64,000 bases of DNA from contig JAEXUD010000062.1 of the NCBI GenBank assembly GCA_023453025.1, positions 62,001 to 126,000 of the forward strand, read 5' to 3'. A program made the position numbers and the translations under genes. Below are positions 9,178 through 18,040 of the stretch, piece after piece. Every line of letters begins with the position of its first letter. The stretch's first letter is position 1. The stretch comes from Bacillota bacterium. Its GTDB lineage: Bacteria; Bacillota; Clostridia; Tissierellales; Sedimentibacteraceae. The notes under the pieces were generated by a model. The model saw nothing but the letters and a program-made list of their open reading frames with translations, searched no databases and was not told where the DNA came from.

Positions 9178-10245
9178 TCAATTATTTTTATATTTAAAAG
9201 ATGTCAGATAGGAATAAATCAAAGCAATCAACAGCACTACACCGCAATATCCGGTTATGGGGTACAAGGTCTTTACTAAATTAGAGAAACCAAACTGGCT
9301 TGCTAATAATGCAGCTATGGCAGAGACCGCTACAATCAATCTGCTTTTTCCCGGATTTTTATTTATATCAACAAACCTGGACACAAATCCATACAGTGCA
9401 CCTACTGAGGTTGTATATATTTCGGCTATTAATACAGCTGCATAGGCAGTTTGAATATTGTTTGACATCTTGCCTGCAATATATATCATAGGCACTTCAA
9501 GTCCTGCAATTTCTGATATATTAGATGAAAGTGCAAGATTAATCATAACAGCCCCTAAACCTAATCCCAGCCCGCCGAGTACAGCACCGTTTATTAATGC
9601 CTTGCGGTTTTTGGCAGCACATCCCAATGGACCTAATACAGCTATTGAAAGTATAATATTATAGGATACATATAAAACTGCAGCCAGAAACCAATTGCTT
9701 ATCAATCCGCTTTCACCAAGATTAATTGCAGATGTTAATTCAGACGTCGAATTTATAATAGAATATATACTTGTTCCGATTACCGCAGTCAAAAGGAACG
9801 GAACCACTATGCTTATGGAATTAATTACTCCGTTTATTCCTGTCAGAACCGTTATAGCCGTCAGTACCGCCATTAATATGCTTCCCGAATAAAAAGGCAA
9901 ATTGAATTGCTGAAAAACAAGTGCTCCCGTACCTGCTGTCATTGCCGTAAATGAACCGAACAGGAAGAATGTTATTATTAAATCTATTATTGTTCCAAGC
10001 TTATTGCCGCTTGTATATTTTATTATCTCAAGATGAGAGTTGGCGTGCAGCTTTTTACCTAAGTCCATGATAATATATCCAAAAAATATGAACATAATGG
10101 TTGTAACCATAAGTCCGGCCAAACCCATGACTCCAAACCTTGTAAAAAACTGTAATACCTCCTGGCCGGTTGCAAATCCGGCACCCACTACAGTACCTAT
10201 GTAGGCACCGGCAACTTTAAAGGTTGAAACGCCTCTTTTACTCAT
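9178..10245 (-). CDS. YkvI family membrane transporter
   Basis: A 355-residue membrane protein with about ten helices. It opens with GVSTFKVAGAYIGTVVGAGF then ATGQEVLQFF, the hallmark of the YkvI family, distant relatives of LeuT/APC amino acid carriers. The frame is open to a TTG at 10263, but the ATG at 10245 has AAAGGA at nine bases and gives the usual N-terminus. The substrate is unknown; an amino acid or related solute is plausible. It is the first of two members in the window (see 28622). It lies just upstream of the selenoprotein gene on the same strand with 95 bases between them. Confidence 0.88.
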   Translation of the reverse strand: MSKRGVSTFKVAGAYIGTVVGAGFATGQEVLQFFTRFGVMGLAGLMVTTIMFIFFGYIIMDLGKKLHANSHLEIIKYTSGNKLGTIIDLIITFFLFGSFTAMTAGTGALVFQQFNLPFYSGSILMAVLTAITVLTGINGVINSISIVVPFLLTAVIGTSIYSIINSTSELTSAINLGESGLISNWFLAAVLYVSYNIILSIAVLGPLGCAAKNRKALINGAVLGGLGLGLGAVMINLALSSNISEIAGLEVPMIYIAGKMSNNIQTAYAAVLIAEIYTTSVGALYGFVSRFVDINKNPGKSRLIVAVSAIAALLASQFGFSNLVKTLYPITGYCGVVLLIALIYSYLTSFKYKNN

Positions 10246-10469
10246 CTTTCCACATCCTTTCAATCTATATAGATATTGTATAGTAAATAAATACTTTTAT
10301 GACAGTGAAATTAATCATCTCCTCTGCTTTATAAAATCAAGCGTATAAAACGTTTCCAACTTAATGAGTTTATGGTACAATGTAAAAAAGCAAAGCTTGA
10401 TTATAAGTGATATTGTAGAAGTGATAAATACAATCATAGCAAATAAATTTATATGGAGGACATAATATT

Positions 10470-12509
10470 ATGAAAAAAAGACTTGGAATTGTCACTGAGA
10501 GCAAGGATGTCGGCAGTGAATATAAAAGACAATTACTCAAGGTTTTTAATGATGATATAGAGGTATTCAATTATTCTTTTGATATGAATAATGTAAAAGA
10601 TATTAATAACATTGACGTCTTACTCATAAGCACTTATTCACAATATGAGGTTCTCAGAAAAGATATAGATAAGAATATACCTATTGTCATAACAAAACTG
10701 ACTCTTTCAAAAAAGGGTTACAATATGCTGAAGGATATCGTTATTGATAAAAGGGTGATGTTGGTAAATCTGAGTTTTGAAATGTGTATTGAGACAATAG
10801 CCTTACTTTATCAGCTTGGTTTTGATGATTATGAAATGATACCTGTATTTCCGAATATGAAGGCAATACCTGACTTAAAGACTGCTATTACAACCGGAGA
10901 AAAGAGATATGTTCCCGACGGAGTAGAAACAGTATTGGATCTGGGACATAGGGCTATAGATAAAAGTACATTGGTTGATATTGCCATAAAACTTCAAATG
11001 GAAAATGTACTTACGGACAGAAGAATACTTGACTATTTTGATGAGCTGGTTTCTTCGGATAAAGGGTTTGAATTTTTTATCAGCAAATCAAAGACACTTA
11101 AAAATCAGTTCAATACTTTATTATCTATTATGAATAAAGGTGTTATCGGAGTGGGTGAGGATGCTGTTGTTGAAAGCTTTAATGAAAATGCGAGAAAGCT
11201 TATCGGTAAAAATACTGCTTACATTGGAAAACATATTAATGAAGTATTGCCTGAGATTGAGTTTGAAGAATTTTTAAAAACAAAAAAACAAATCATTAAT
11301 AAACTGGTTAAAATAAATGAAAAAAACATTACAATGTCCATATTTCCTGTTTCCGGGTTAAACGAAAATGACGGAGTGGACAATGGGGCATATGTTATTA
11401 TAGAAAGCTTCGAATCCCAGGAAACCGCACAAAATATGCTGAGGCTGCAACTGGCAAACAAAGGACATATAGCTAAGTATGATGTTTCTAACATAATAGG
11501 TAAAAGCAAGGAAATCGAAGAGGTCAGAAAACTGGTTATCCGCATGGGAAATTCGAAATCCGGGGTTTTGATTACGGGAGAAAGCGGAACGGGCAAGGAA
11601 CTGGTTGCCCAAGCCATTCATAATGCTTCTCCCATAAGAGATAAACAGTTTGTGGCTATCAACTGTGCTGCCCTATCGCCAAATTTATTGGAAAGCGAAC
11701 TTTTCGGATATGAAAGCGGAGCTTTTTCAGGAGCTTTAAAGGGCGGGAAAATAGGTATTTTTGAGCTTGCAAATAATGGCACTCTTTTTCTTGATGAAAT
11801 TGGTGAAATGCCCATAGACTTGCAAGTGAGATTGCTGAGAGTCATACAGGAGAAAGAGGTCATGCGTGTTGGCGGAAGCATGGTTATAAAAGTCAATGTT
11901 CGAATTATTGCCGCTACAAATAAAAATTTATATGAACAGGTGGAAAAAGGCCTCTTCAGAAAGGATTTATATTTCAGATTGAACGTCTTGCCCATTAACA
12001 TACCACCTCTTAGAGAAAGAGTTGAAGACATCAGTGTGTTGTTTGACTATTTTAAGGAAATGAATGGCTGCAGATTCGAACTATCTACAGAGGTAATAAA
12101 CTTTGCAAAAAGTTATAATTGGCAGGGCAATATCAGAGAGCTTAGAAACTGCGTGGAATATTTTGATAATATCGGAGTCGGACTTATTACTTTGGAGCAT
12201 TTACCATATCACATGAAGACTTTTTTAAAGGGAACGGTTAATAAAGAAAGCAACATAACTTTAACAAATTTGACAAACGATGAAAGCTTTGTCTTAAATC
12301 AGTATTACAATGCGTTTAAAAGCAGGGTAAAGCTTGGAAGGAAAAGTATATCCATGAAGGCATTTGAGAACAACATATTTTTAAGTGAGTATGATGTCAG
12401 AAAGATTTTAACGAATTTAAGCAGCTATGGCTATATTAATGTGATTACCGGCCGTGGAGGCAGTACAATATCAAGAAAAGGTATAGAATTAATTGAAAAT
12501 ATGATATAA
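10470..12509 (+). CDS. Sigma-54-dependent regulator, PrpR-type N-terminus, winged-helix C-terminus
   Basis: A 679-residue enhancer-binding protein. Residues about 1-190 form a PrpR_N-like sensor, 200-320 a PAS-like region, and 345-575 the AAA+ domain with GESGTGKE (about 369) and the sigma-54 contact loop GAFSGA (about 417-422; the usual loop is GAFTGA). FLDEIGEMP is Walker B. The tail is not the common Fis-type helix-turn-helix. It ends with a winged-helix-like stretch (EYDVRKILTNLSSYGYINV then GRGGSTISRKG). A sigma-54 promoter lies 136 bases after the gene, ahead of a symporter and two PLP enzymes, so this protein most likely activates that operon in response to a sulfur or carbon metabolite. 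From memory, clostridial CysR is a comparable sigma-54 regulator of cysteine metabolism. Confidence 0.92.
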   Translation: MKKRLGIVTESKDVGSEYKRQLLKVFNDDIEVFNYSFDMNNVKDINNIDVLLISTYSQYEVLRKDIDKNIPIVITKLTLSKKGYNMLKDIVIDKRVMLVNLSFEMCIETIALLYQLGFDDYEMIPVFPNMKAIPDLKTAITTGEKRYVPDGVETVLDLGHRAIDKSTLVDIAIKLQMENVLTDRRILDYFDELVSSDKGFEFFISKSKTLKNQFNTLLSIMNKGVIGVGEDAVVESFNENARKLIGKNTAYIGKHINEVLPEIEFEEFLKTKKQIINKLVKINEKNITMSIFPVSGLNENDGVDNGAYVIIESFESQETAQNMLRLQLANKGHIAKYDVSNIIGKSKEIEEVRKLVIRMGNSKSGVLITGESGTGKELVAQAIHNASPIRDKQFVAINCAALSPNLLESELFGYESGAFSGALKGGKIGIFELANNGTLFLDEIGEMPIDLQVRLLRVIQEKEVMRVGGSMVIKVNVRIIAATNKNLYEQVEKGLFRKDLYFRLNVLPINIPPLRERVEDISVLFDYFKEMNGCRFELSTEVINFAKSYNWQGNIRELRNCVEYFDNIGVGLITLEHLPYHMKTFLKGTVNKESNITLTNLTNDESFVLNQYYNAFKSRVKLGRKSISMKAFENNIFLSEYDVRKILTNLSSYGYINVITGRGGSTISRKGIELIENMI

Positions 12510-12518
12510 GTAGGTTTC

Positions 12519-12567
12519 ATTTAAAAGGGTTATATGGCAACGTATTCGCCATATAACCCTTTTAAAT
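12519..12567. terminator. Strong bidirectional stem-loop terminator
   Basis: Perfect 20-base arms (12519-12538 and 12548-12567) with a 9-base loop, A-rich before and T-rich after. It separates the regulator from the sigma-54 operon. Confidence 0.85.
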
Positions 12568-12644
12568 AAGGTGTTAAAAAATTATTGGTTAATAAAAATC
12601 GTTGTTATTACAGTGACGGGGTTTATTATAGTTGAATTAAAGAG

Positions 12645-12661
12645 TTGGCATATAATTTGCT
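12645..12661 (+). promoter_or_regulatory. Sigma-54 (-24/-12) promoter
   Basis: TTGGCATATAATTTGCT matches the consensus TGGCAC-N5-TTGC with exactly ten bases between GG and GC. It lies 69 bases upstream of the symporter start and next to a sigma-54 activator gene, which makes the call strong. Confidence 0.85.
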
Positions 12662-12729
12662 ATTGTAATATCTAAGGAGGTTAGGTAGTGAAATTAGTTA
12701 GGAAAAAATAATATTATTGGGAGGTTTTT

Positions 12730-14019
12730 ATGTCAGTTAAAATTACTGCAAAATCTGTATTAAAATCTTATAAATCCATGATACTTCTGATTATTGGTAT
12801 CACTATCGGTTGTATTATAGGATTGGTATATGGTGAAAAAGCAAAAGTGCTGGAGCCGTTCGGTCAAATATTTTTGAATTTTATGTTTACTGCCGTAGTA
12901 CCACTTGTATTTTTTAGTCTGTCAAGCTCTATAGCAAAAATGTCAAACATGAAGCGGCTTGGCAAGATACTCAGCAACACCATCGCAATATTTTTTATAA
13001 CAGGAATTATTGCTTCTATATTCATTATTGCTGTGGTGACAGTTATTCCGCCTGCTGATGGTGTTAATATCGATATGGGAGTTTATGAGGAATCATCACA
13101 AATGAATATGATGGATCAAGTAGTAAAAGCTCTTTCGGTTAATGATTTCAATTTGATTTTATCAAGAAATGCAATGCTGCCGCTAATAATTTTTGCAATG
13201 ACATTTGGATATTGTATCAGCTATGTAAGTAAGAAAAGAGGGCTAATCAACAATCCTGTAGTGGATGTACTTGATATTTGCTCTGATGCATTAATGAAAA
13301 TGATAAATATCATTATGTTGTATGCTCCGATTGGGTTGGGTGCTTATTTTGCATCTTTGATCGGAACCTATGGCTCCGAACTTTTGGGAGCATATACTAA
13401 AGCAGTAGTAATGTTCTTTCCTATCTGCATATTCTATTTCTTAATCGCATTTACTGCATACGCTTATTATGCAGGCGGAATCAGAGGTATTAAATTATTT
13501 TACAAAAATATTTTTCCGGCCTTTATAACTTCACTGGCGACACAAAGTTCTATAGCCACATTGCCTACAAATCTGACAGGAACTAAAAAGATGAGAGTTC
13601 CTGATGATATAGCAGATATAGTATTGCCTTTGGGGGCAACAATACATATGGATGGTACGGCGCTTACCACACTGATGAAAATTGCCTTCTTATTTGGAAT
13701 TTTCAATATGCAGTTTTCAGGATTAGGGGTATGGGCTACAGCAATTGCATTATCGGTAATGAGCGGCGTAGTAATGAGCGGAATTCCAGGCGGCGGAATG
13801 ATGGGTTCCTTGATTATCGTAGGGTTTTATGGATTTAATGCAGAAGTAATACCTATAATAGTTACTATCGGCATGCTGACTGATGCGATAGCTACAATGG
13901 TTAATGCAACCGGTGATGCAGTAGCGGCAATGATGGTTGCTAAAAGAGTTGAAGGTAAAAACTGGATTGATAAAAAACATGATGAAGAAATTGCAGCAGA
14001 AGCAGAAGCAGCTATTTAG
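12730..14019 (+). CDS. Dicarboxylate/amino acid:cation symporter (DAACS family)
   Basis: A 429-residue secondary transporter that would import an anionic or zwitterionic amino acid or dicarboxylate with Na+ or H+. It has eight or so helices and the family signatures: TQSSIATLP (Ser-rich hairpin), GATIHMDGTAL (NMDGT site, His for Asn), and GIPGGGMM. The start follows TTGGGAGG. It is the first gene behind the sigma-54 promoter and is followed by two PLP enzymes for sulfur amino acids. Cystine or another sulfur amino acid is therefore a reasonable substrate, since TcyP cystine carriers belong to this family, but glutamate/dicarboxylate cannot be excluded. Confidence 0.9.
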   Translation: MSVKITAKSVLKSYKSMILLIIGITIGCIIGLVYGEKAKVLEPFGQIFLNFMFTAVVPLVFFSLSSSIAKMSNMKRLGKILSNTIAIFFITGIIASIFIIAVVTVIPPADGVNIDMGVYEESSQMNMMDQVVKALSVNDFNLILSRNAMLPLIIFAMTFGYCISYVSKKRGLINNPVVDVLDICSDALMKMINIIMLYAPIGLGAYFASLIGTYGSELLGAYTKAVVMFFPICIFYFLIAFTAYAYYAGGIRGIKLFYKNIFPAFITSLATQSSIATLPTNLTGTKKMRVPDDIADIVLPLGATIHMDGTALTTLMKIAFLFGIFNMQFSGLGVWATAIALSVMSGVVMSGIPGGGMMGSLIIVGFYGFNAEVIPIIVTIGMLTDAIATMVNATGDAVAAMMVAKRVEGKNWIDKKHDEEIAAEAEAAI

Positions 14020-14030
14020 AATGAAGGAAA

Positions 14031-14088
14031 GGGGACACACCTTTAAATTAGGGAAAGTCTTTGGAGTAAGCATTAAAGGGATGTCCCC
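14031..14088 (+). repeat. GGGGACA-type stem-loop between operon genes
   Basis: Arms 14031-14046 and 14073-14088 match at 14 of 16 positions around a 26-base loop. No T-run follows, so it is more likely a processing or stability element, or a relic repeat, than a terminator. It sits between the symporter and the first PLP enzyme. Confidence 0.55.
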
Positions 14089-14105
14089 GATTAGTAGGAG
14101 GAAGT

Positions 14106-15293
14106 ATGTATAATTTAGAATTGACAATTGATAGAAACAACACAAGTTCGGTGAAATATGAAGAAATGGACCTCAAATTCGGACATAAGGATCTTTTGCC
14201 GTTTTGGGTAGCAGATATGGATTTGAAGTGTCCTGACTTTATGATAGAGTCTTTAGTAAAAAGGGCTGAGCATGGCGTGTTTGGCTATACGAAAAGAATG
14301 CCGGAGTTCTATAACGCAATAATAGGCTGGCTGAAAATCAGGCATGAGATAGAAGTAACCAGAGATGACATTGAATACGGACCTGGAGTGGTATTTTTAC
14401 TTAATATGATGATTCGTAAATTCACCAAACCCATGGATAAAATAATCATGCAATCTCCGGTTTATTATCCGTTCAAAAATATTATAGAAGGCAATAACAG
14501 GATTATAAGCGATAATACTTTGAAATTCGACCATGGCAAGTATGTAATGGATTTTGAGGACCTTGAAGAAAAGGCGAAAGACCCGGATTGCACTATGATG
14601 ATTTTATGCAGTCCGCATAATCCGGTAGGAAGATTATGGACTAAAGAAGAACTTATTAAAGTTTCTGATATTTGCCTTGAAAACAATGTGCTGCTGGTTT
14701 CCGACGAAATACATTTTGACTTGGTTTTTAAAGGCAATAAGCATATATCCATAGCAAATCTGGACAAAAAATATAAAGATAATTCAATCGTATGTACAGC
14801 TCCCAGCAAGACATTCAACATAGCAGGGTTACATTCGGCATATTGCATAATCTGGGACAGAGAGAGAATGGATGCATACAGAAAAGAATTGGGATTGTTG
14901 GATTTGAATCGTTCCAATTCATTCAGCAGAGAAATTACACAGGTTGTTTATGAACAAGGTGCAGAATATGTGGATTGCCTGGTTGATTTTTTTGAAGAAA
15001 ACATGAATTATGTTTACGACTATATATGCGAGAATATAAAAGGTATTATTCCCTATAAGATGGAGGCTACATATCTGATGTGGCTTGATTGTAAAGGACT
15101 GGGACTGGATGAGGATGACATTGATGATCTTTTCTTTAATAAAGCAAAGATAGCATTAGACAGCGGACGATGGTTCGGAGAAGCAGGCAGCGGATTTATG
15201 AGAATTAATATAGCATGTCCGAAAGCAATGCTTGAAGAAGGACTGCACAGGTTAAAAACTGCTGTAGAAAACATGCAAGGAGCGGAAATATGA
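14106..15293 (+). CDS. MalY/PatB-type PLP enzyme, cystathionine/cysteine-S-conjugate beta-lyase
   Basis: A 395-residue fold-type I PLP enzyme that cleaves the C-S bond of cystathionine or cysteine conjugates to give a thiol, pyruvate and ammonia. Seen: PFWVADMDLKCPDFM near the N-terminus, the substrate/PLP segment CSPHNPVGRLWTKEEL, SDEIHFDLVF, the PLP lysine in TAPSKTFNIAGLHSAY, and the C-terminal FMRINIACP with the carboxylate-binding Arg. The start follows TAGGAGGAAGT. Its last four bases overlap the start of the next gene (ATGA), showing translational coupling. It belongs to the sigma-54 operon. Confidence 0.92.
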   Translation: MYNLELTIDRNNTSSVKYEEMDLKFGHKDLLPFWVADMDLKCPDFMIESLVKRAEHGVFGYTKRMPEFYNAIIGWLKIRHEIEVTRDDIEYGPGVVFLLNMMIRKFTKPMDKIIMQSPVYYPFKNIIEGNNRIISDNTLKFDHGKYVMDFEDLEEKAKDPDCTMMILCSPHNPVGRLWTKEELIKVSDICLENNVLLVSDEIHFDLVFKGNKHISIANLDKKYKDNSIVCTAPSKTFNIAGLHSAYCIIWDRERMDAYRKELGLLDLNRSNSFSREITQVVYEQGAEYVDCLVDFFEENMNYVYDYICENIKGIIPYKMEATYLMWLDCKGLGLDEDDIDDLFFNKAKIALDSGRWFGEAGSGFMRINIACPKAMLEEGLHRLKTAVENMQGAEI

Positions 15294-16459
15294 AATTTAA
15301 TACAAAAGCTATACACTACGGAGCGGTTCATGATAAGCAAATTGGTGCACATATTACACCGATTTATCAGACCTCTACATTTATATTTGATGACTGCGCA
15401 CAAGGCGGTGACAGGTTTGCAGGCAGAGATGACGGATATAAATACACAAGATTGGGGAATCCGAACACTCACGAGATTGCCGGAAGAATGGCGGCTTTAG
15501 ATGGAACAGATGCAGGAGTTTATACAAGTACAGGTATGTCGGCAGTATCTACAGCGCTTCTGGGTCTTATGAAGTCAGGAGATCATTTCATATCCTCAGA
15601 CTGCATTTATGGAGGTACAGTCGGAGTTATAGATAAAGTGATAAAAACATACGGAATCGATGCCGATTATGTTAAAATAAACGATTATGAGCTGTTTAGA
15701 AAAACATTTAAACCCAACACAAAGGTTGTGTATATAGAAACACCGGCAAACCCTACACTTGAATTGATTGATATAAAAAAAGTGGCTGAAATTACACATG
15801 AACATGGAGCAGTGCTTATTGTAGACAATACATTTTTAACACCATATCTTCAAAGACCTGTGACGCTTGGGGCAGATATTGCAGTATATAGCGTTACAAA
15901 GTATATAAATGGTCACGGAGATGTAGTCGGAGGAGTAATTACAGGGAAGAAAGAATATATCAATAAAATTAATAATCCACATCTGGTAAATTTAGGCGGT
16001 ACAGGCTCACCGTTTGATGCATGGCTGGTATCAAGAGGGCTGAAAACATTAGGGCTGAGAATGGATAAGCATTGTTCCAATGCTATGGCTGTTGCAAAAT
16101 ATCTGGAGGCTCACCCAAAGGTGGCAGTTGTGTATTATCCGGGACTTGAATCCTTTCCTCAGCATGAACTTGCCAAAGAGCAAATGGACAATTTTGGCGG
16201 TATGATTGCATTTGAATTAAAAGGCGGATTTGAAGCAGGTGAAAAATTATTGAATAACTTAGAAATGATATCACTTGCCGTAAGCCTGGGAGGCGTAGAC
16301 TCACTTATACAGCATCCGGCTTCAATGACTCATGCTGCTGTTCCAAAAGAGGAAAAACTTAAAGGTGGGATAACAGACGGACTTGTCAGACTATCTGTTG
16401 GTATAGAAGATTTAGAAGATATAATTGAAGACCTGGAAAAAGGTTTTGCTAAAGTATAA
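15290..16459 (+). CDS. Trans-sulfuration PLP enzyme, methionine gamma-lyase-like
   Basis: A 389-residue Cys/Met-metabolism enzyme. The PLP lysine is in SVTKYINGHGDVVGG; other family marks are TPIYQTSTFIFD, YKYTRLGNPNTHEIAGRMAAL, YIETPANPTLE, VDNTFLTPYLQ and LIQHPASMTHA. Overall it reads most like clostridial/fusobacterial methionine gamma-lyase (methionine to methanethiol, 2-oxobutyrate, ammonia). However, the catalytic-loop Cys of classic MGL (YGCT) is Gly here (YGGT), as in cystathionine gamma-lyases and synthases. Cystathionine gamma-lyase is thus the alternative. The gene is coupled to the MalY-type lyase, and the pair could release sulfur and 2-oxo acids from imported amino acids. Confidence 0.88.
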   Translation: MKFNTKAIHYGAVHDKQIGAHITPIYQTSTFIFDDCAQGGDRFAGRDDGYKYTRLGNPNTHEIAGRMAALDGTDAGVYTSTGMSAVSTALLGLMKSGDHFISSDCIYGGTVGVIDKVIKTYGIDADYVKINDYELFRKTFKPNTKVVYIETPANPTLELIDIKKVAEITHEHGAVLIVDNTFLTPYLQRPVTLGADIAVYSVTKYINGHGDVVGGVITGKKEYINKINNPHLVNLGGTGSPFDAWLVSRGLKTLGLRMDKHCSNAMAVAKYLEAHPKVAVVYYPGLESFPQHELAKEQMDNFGGMIAFELKGGFEAGEKLLNNLEMISLAVSLGGVDSLIQHPASMTHAAVPKEEKLKGGITDGLVRLSVGIEDLEDIIEDLEKGFAKV

Positions 16460-16546
16460 ATTATAAAATTAACAACCTCCTTTACTTTATAAAATTAAAC
16501 ATATATAATATTGCACATGAAGTATTTTATTAGATATGGAGGAACA

Positions 16547-16837
16547 ATGAAAGCATACGATTTGATAAATAAAAAAGAAATAGAAGTTACATATGACAGT
16601 CTTGTAGAGCTGATGAAAAATAACAGACAAGTTGATTTGATTCTCTTTGATAAAAAGACTGATGAGGATGGTTATTTAACCTGGGATGCTGAGCATTGGA
16701 CTAATGTAAAGGAAAATAGATTTATGAGATGCTATTCGCTTGGGGACAGACAGCTAAGAGATTTTACTTCTCACAATTCCTACGACTTAAAAAATGATTT
16801 TAAGCCGGAAGAAGCAAAGGAAATTCAAATAAATTAA
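16547..16837 (+). CDS. Small hypothetical protein (96 aa)
   Basis: I do not recognise the family. The protein is soluble, acidic to neutral, with a basic stretch (LINKKEIEV) at the start and a Trp/aromatic-rich middle (YLTWDAEHWTNVKENRF). The start is the ATG at 16547 behind ATATGGAGGAACA; an earlier in-frame ATG at 16511 lacks a site. A perfect terminator hairpin follows 15 bases after the stop. The clean site and terminator support a real gene. Confidence 0.7.
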   Translation: MKAYDLINKKEIEVTYDSLVELMKNNRQVDLILFDKKTDEDGYLTWDAEHWTNVKENRFMRCYSLGDRQLRDFTSHNSYDLKNDFKPEEAKEIQIN

Positions 16838-16851
16838 ATAAGTTATTTATT

Positions 16852-16890
16852 AAAACAGTCTGTTGCATGTTCAATGCAACAGACTGTTTT
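16852..16890. terminator. Bidirectional terminator
   Basis: Perfect 17-base arms (16852-16868, 16874-16890) with loop GTTCA and T-tract. It lies between convergent genes and serves both. Confidence 0.88.
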
Positions 16891-17850
16891 TTATTTATTT
16901 ACTACATTTATAGGATTGCCTTCAAGGTATTTGATAAGATTTTCAATTGTATAATCCATAAGTCTTCTTCTTGATTCAACCGGTGCCCATGCAATATGCG
17001 GTGTCAGTATCATATTTTTGGCTGACAATAAAGGATTGTCTTTTTTTACAGGTTCTGTTGAAACAACGTCACAGGCAGCACCTCCAACCTTTCCGCTGTT
17101 TAGTGCATCTCTTAGATCCTCTTCAACAATTAACGGACCTCTTGAAGTATTGAGAATTATTACCCCATCCTTCATTCTAGAAATGGTATCCTTATTAATA
17201 ATGCCCTCTGTTGACGGAGTCAGCGGACAATGAAGTGCGATTACATCGGATTCCTTAATCAACGTATCTAAATCAACATATTTGCAGCTTTCATTTTCAA
17301 GTGCAGGATTTACGTGATTTGCGTTGGCCAATACCTTCATTCCCAGTGCCTGAGCGATTTGTCCTGTTCTTTGACCGATTCGGCCATAGCCTATAATTCC
17401 TATAGTCTTGCCTTCAAGCTCTATCAGGGGATAGTTCCAGAAGCTCCAGTCCTTGCTGTTTGCCCAGTCTCCGTTTTTTACGGCACGGTTGTGCTCGCCG
17501 ATGTGGTGGCATACCTCCAGCAAAAGAGCAATTGTAAACTGTCCGACTGATGCTGTACCGTATGTAGGAATATTGGCTACAATTATATTTCTTTCCTTGG
17601 CGGCAGCAACATCAACAATGTTGAATCCTGTGGCAAGAACACCTATGTATTTTAAATTCGGGCATTTTTCCATTGCTTCTCTTGATATTGGAGCTTTATT
17701 GGTTAAAACAATTTCTGCATCATTAATTCTCTCTGCTGTGAGTTCCACCGGTGTTCTATTGTAAATAACAGCATCGCCCAGTTCCTTTAATTTGTCCCAT
17801 GACAAGTCTCCGGGATTTGTGGTGTATCCGTCTAAAACAACAATTTTCAT
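16891..17850 (-). CDS. D-2-hydroxyacid dehydrogenase (NAD), glycerate dehydrogenase type
   Basis: A 319-residue NAD-dependent reductase of 2-oxo acids to D-2-hydroxy acids. Seen: the dinucleotide motif GIIGYGRIGQRTGQ, VIALHCPLTPSTEGI, the catalytic Arg in LNTSRGPLIVEEDL, the Glu in DVVSTEP, and the catalytic His in LTPHIAWAP. The HIAW form is common in glycerate dehydrogenase / hydroxypyruvate reductase. The frame opens at 17895, but the ATG at 17850 follows TGAGGAGATTC and gives the usual N-terminus MKIVVLDG. It is transcribed alone; the substrate is not certain. Confidence 0.9.
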   Translation of the reverse strand: MKIVVLDGYTTNPGDLSWDKLKELGDAVIYNRTPVELTAERINDAEIVLTNKAPISREAMEKCPNLKYIGVLATGFNIVDVAAAKERNIIVANIPTYGTASVGQFTIALLLEVCHHIGEHNRAVKNGDWANSKDWSFWNYPLIELEGKTIGIIGYGRIGQRTGQIAQALGMKVLANANHVNPALENESCKYVDLDTLIKESDVIALHCPLTPSTEGIINKDTISRMKDGVIILNTSRGPLIVEEDLRDALNSGKVGGAACDVVSTEPVKKDNPLLSAKNMILTPHIAWAPVESRRRLMDYTIENLIKYLEGNPINVVNK

Positions 17851-18040
17851 ATGAATCTCCTCAATAATGTAATTATAATTAAAATGATATAACAATTATA
17901 AAAGGATAACAAGCGTTATCTAATAATTAACAGATTTATTTTCGTAATTAATTCAAAAACTTGAAATATTAAACATATAGGAGTATGATTATTATAAGAT
18001 TAATTTTCCAACGTTGGATAATTTTATAAGGGAGGGGTAT

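Noticed and set aside
11219..12031. Long minus-strand ORFs within the sigma-54 regulator
   Set aside because: Shadows of the plus-strand AAA+ coding frame, no start sites or recognisable protein features.
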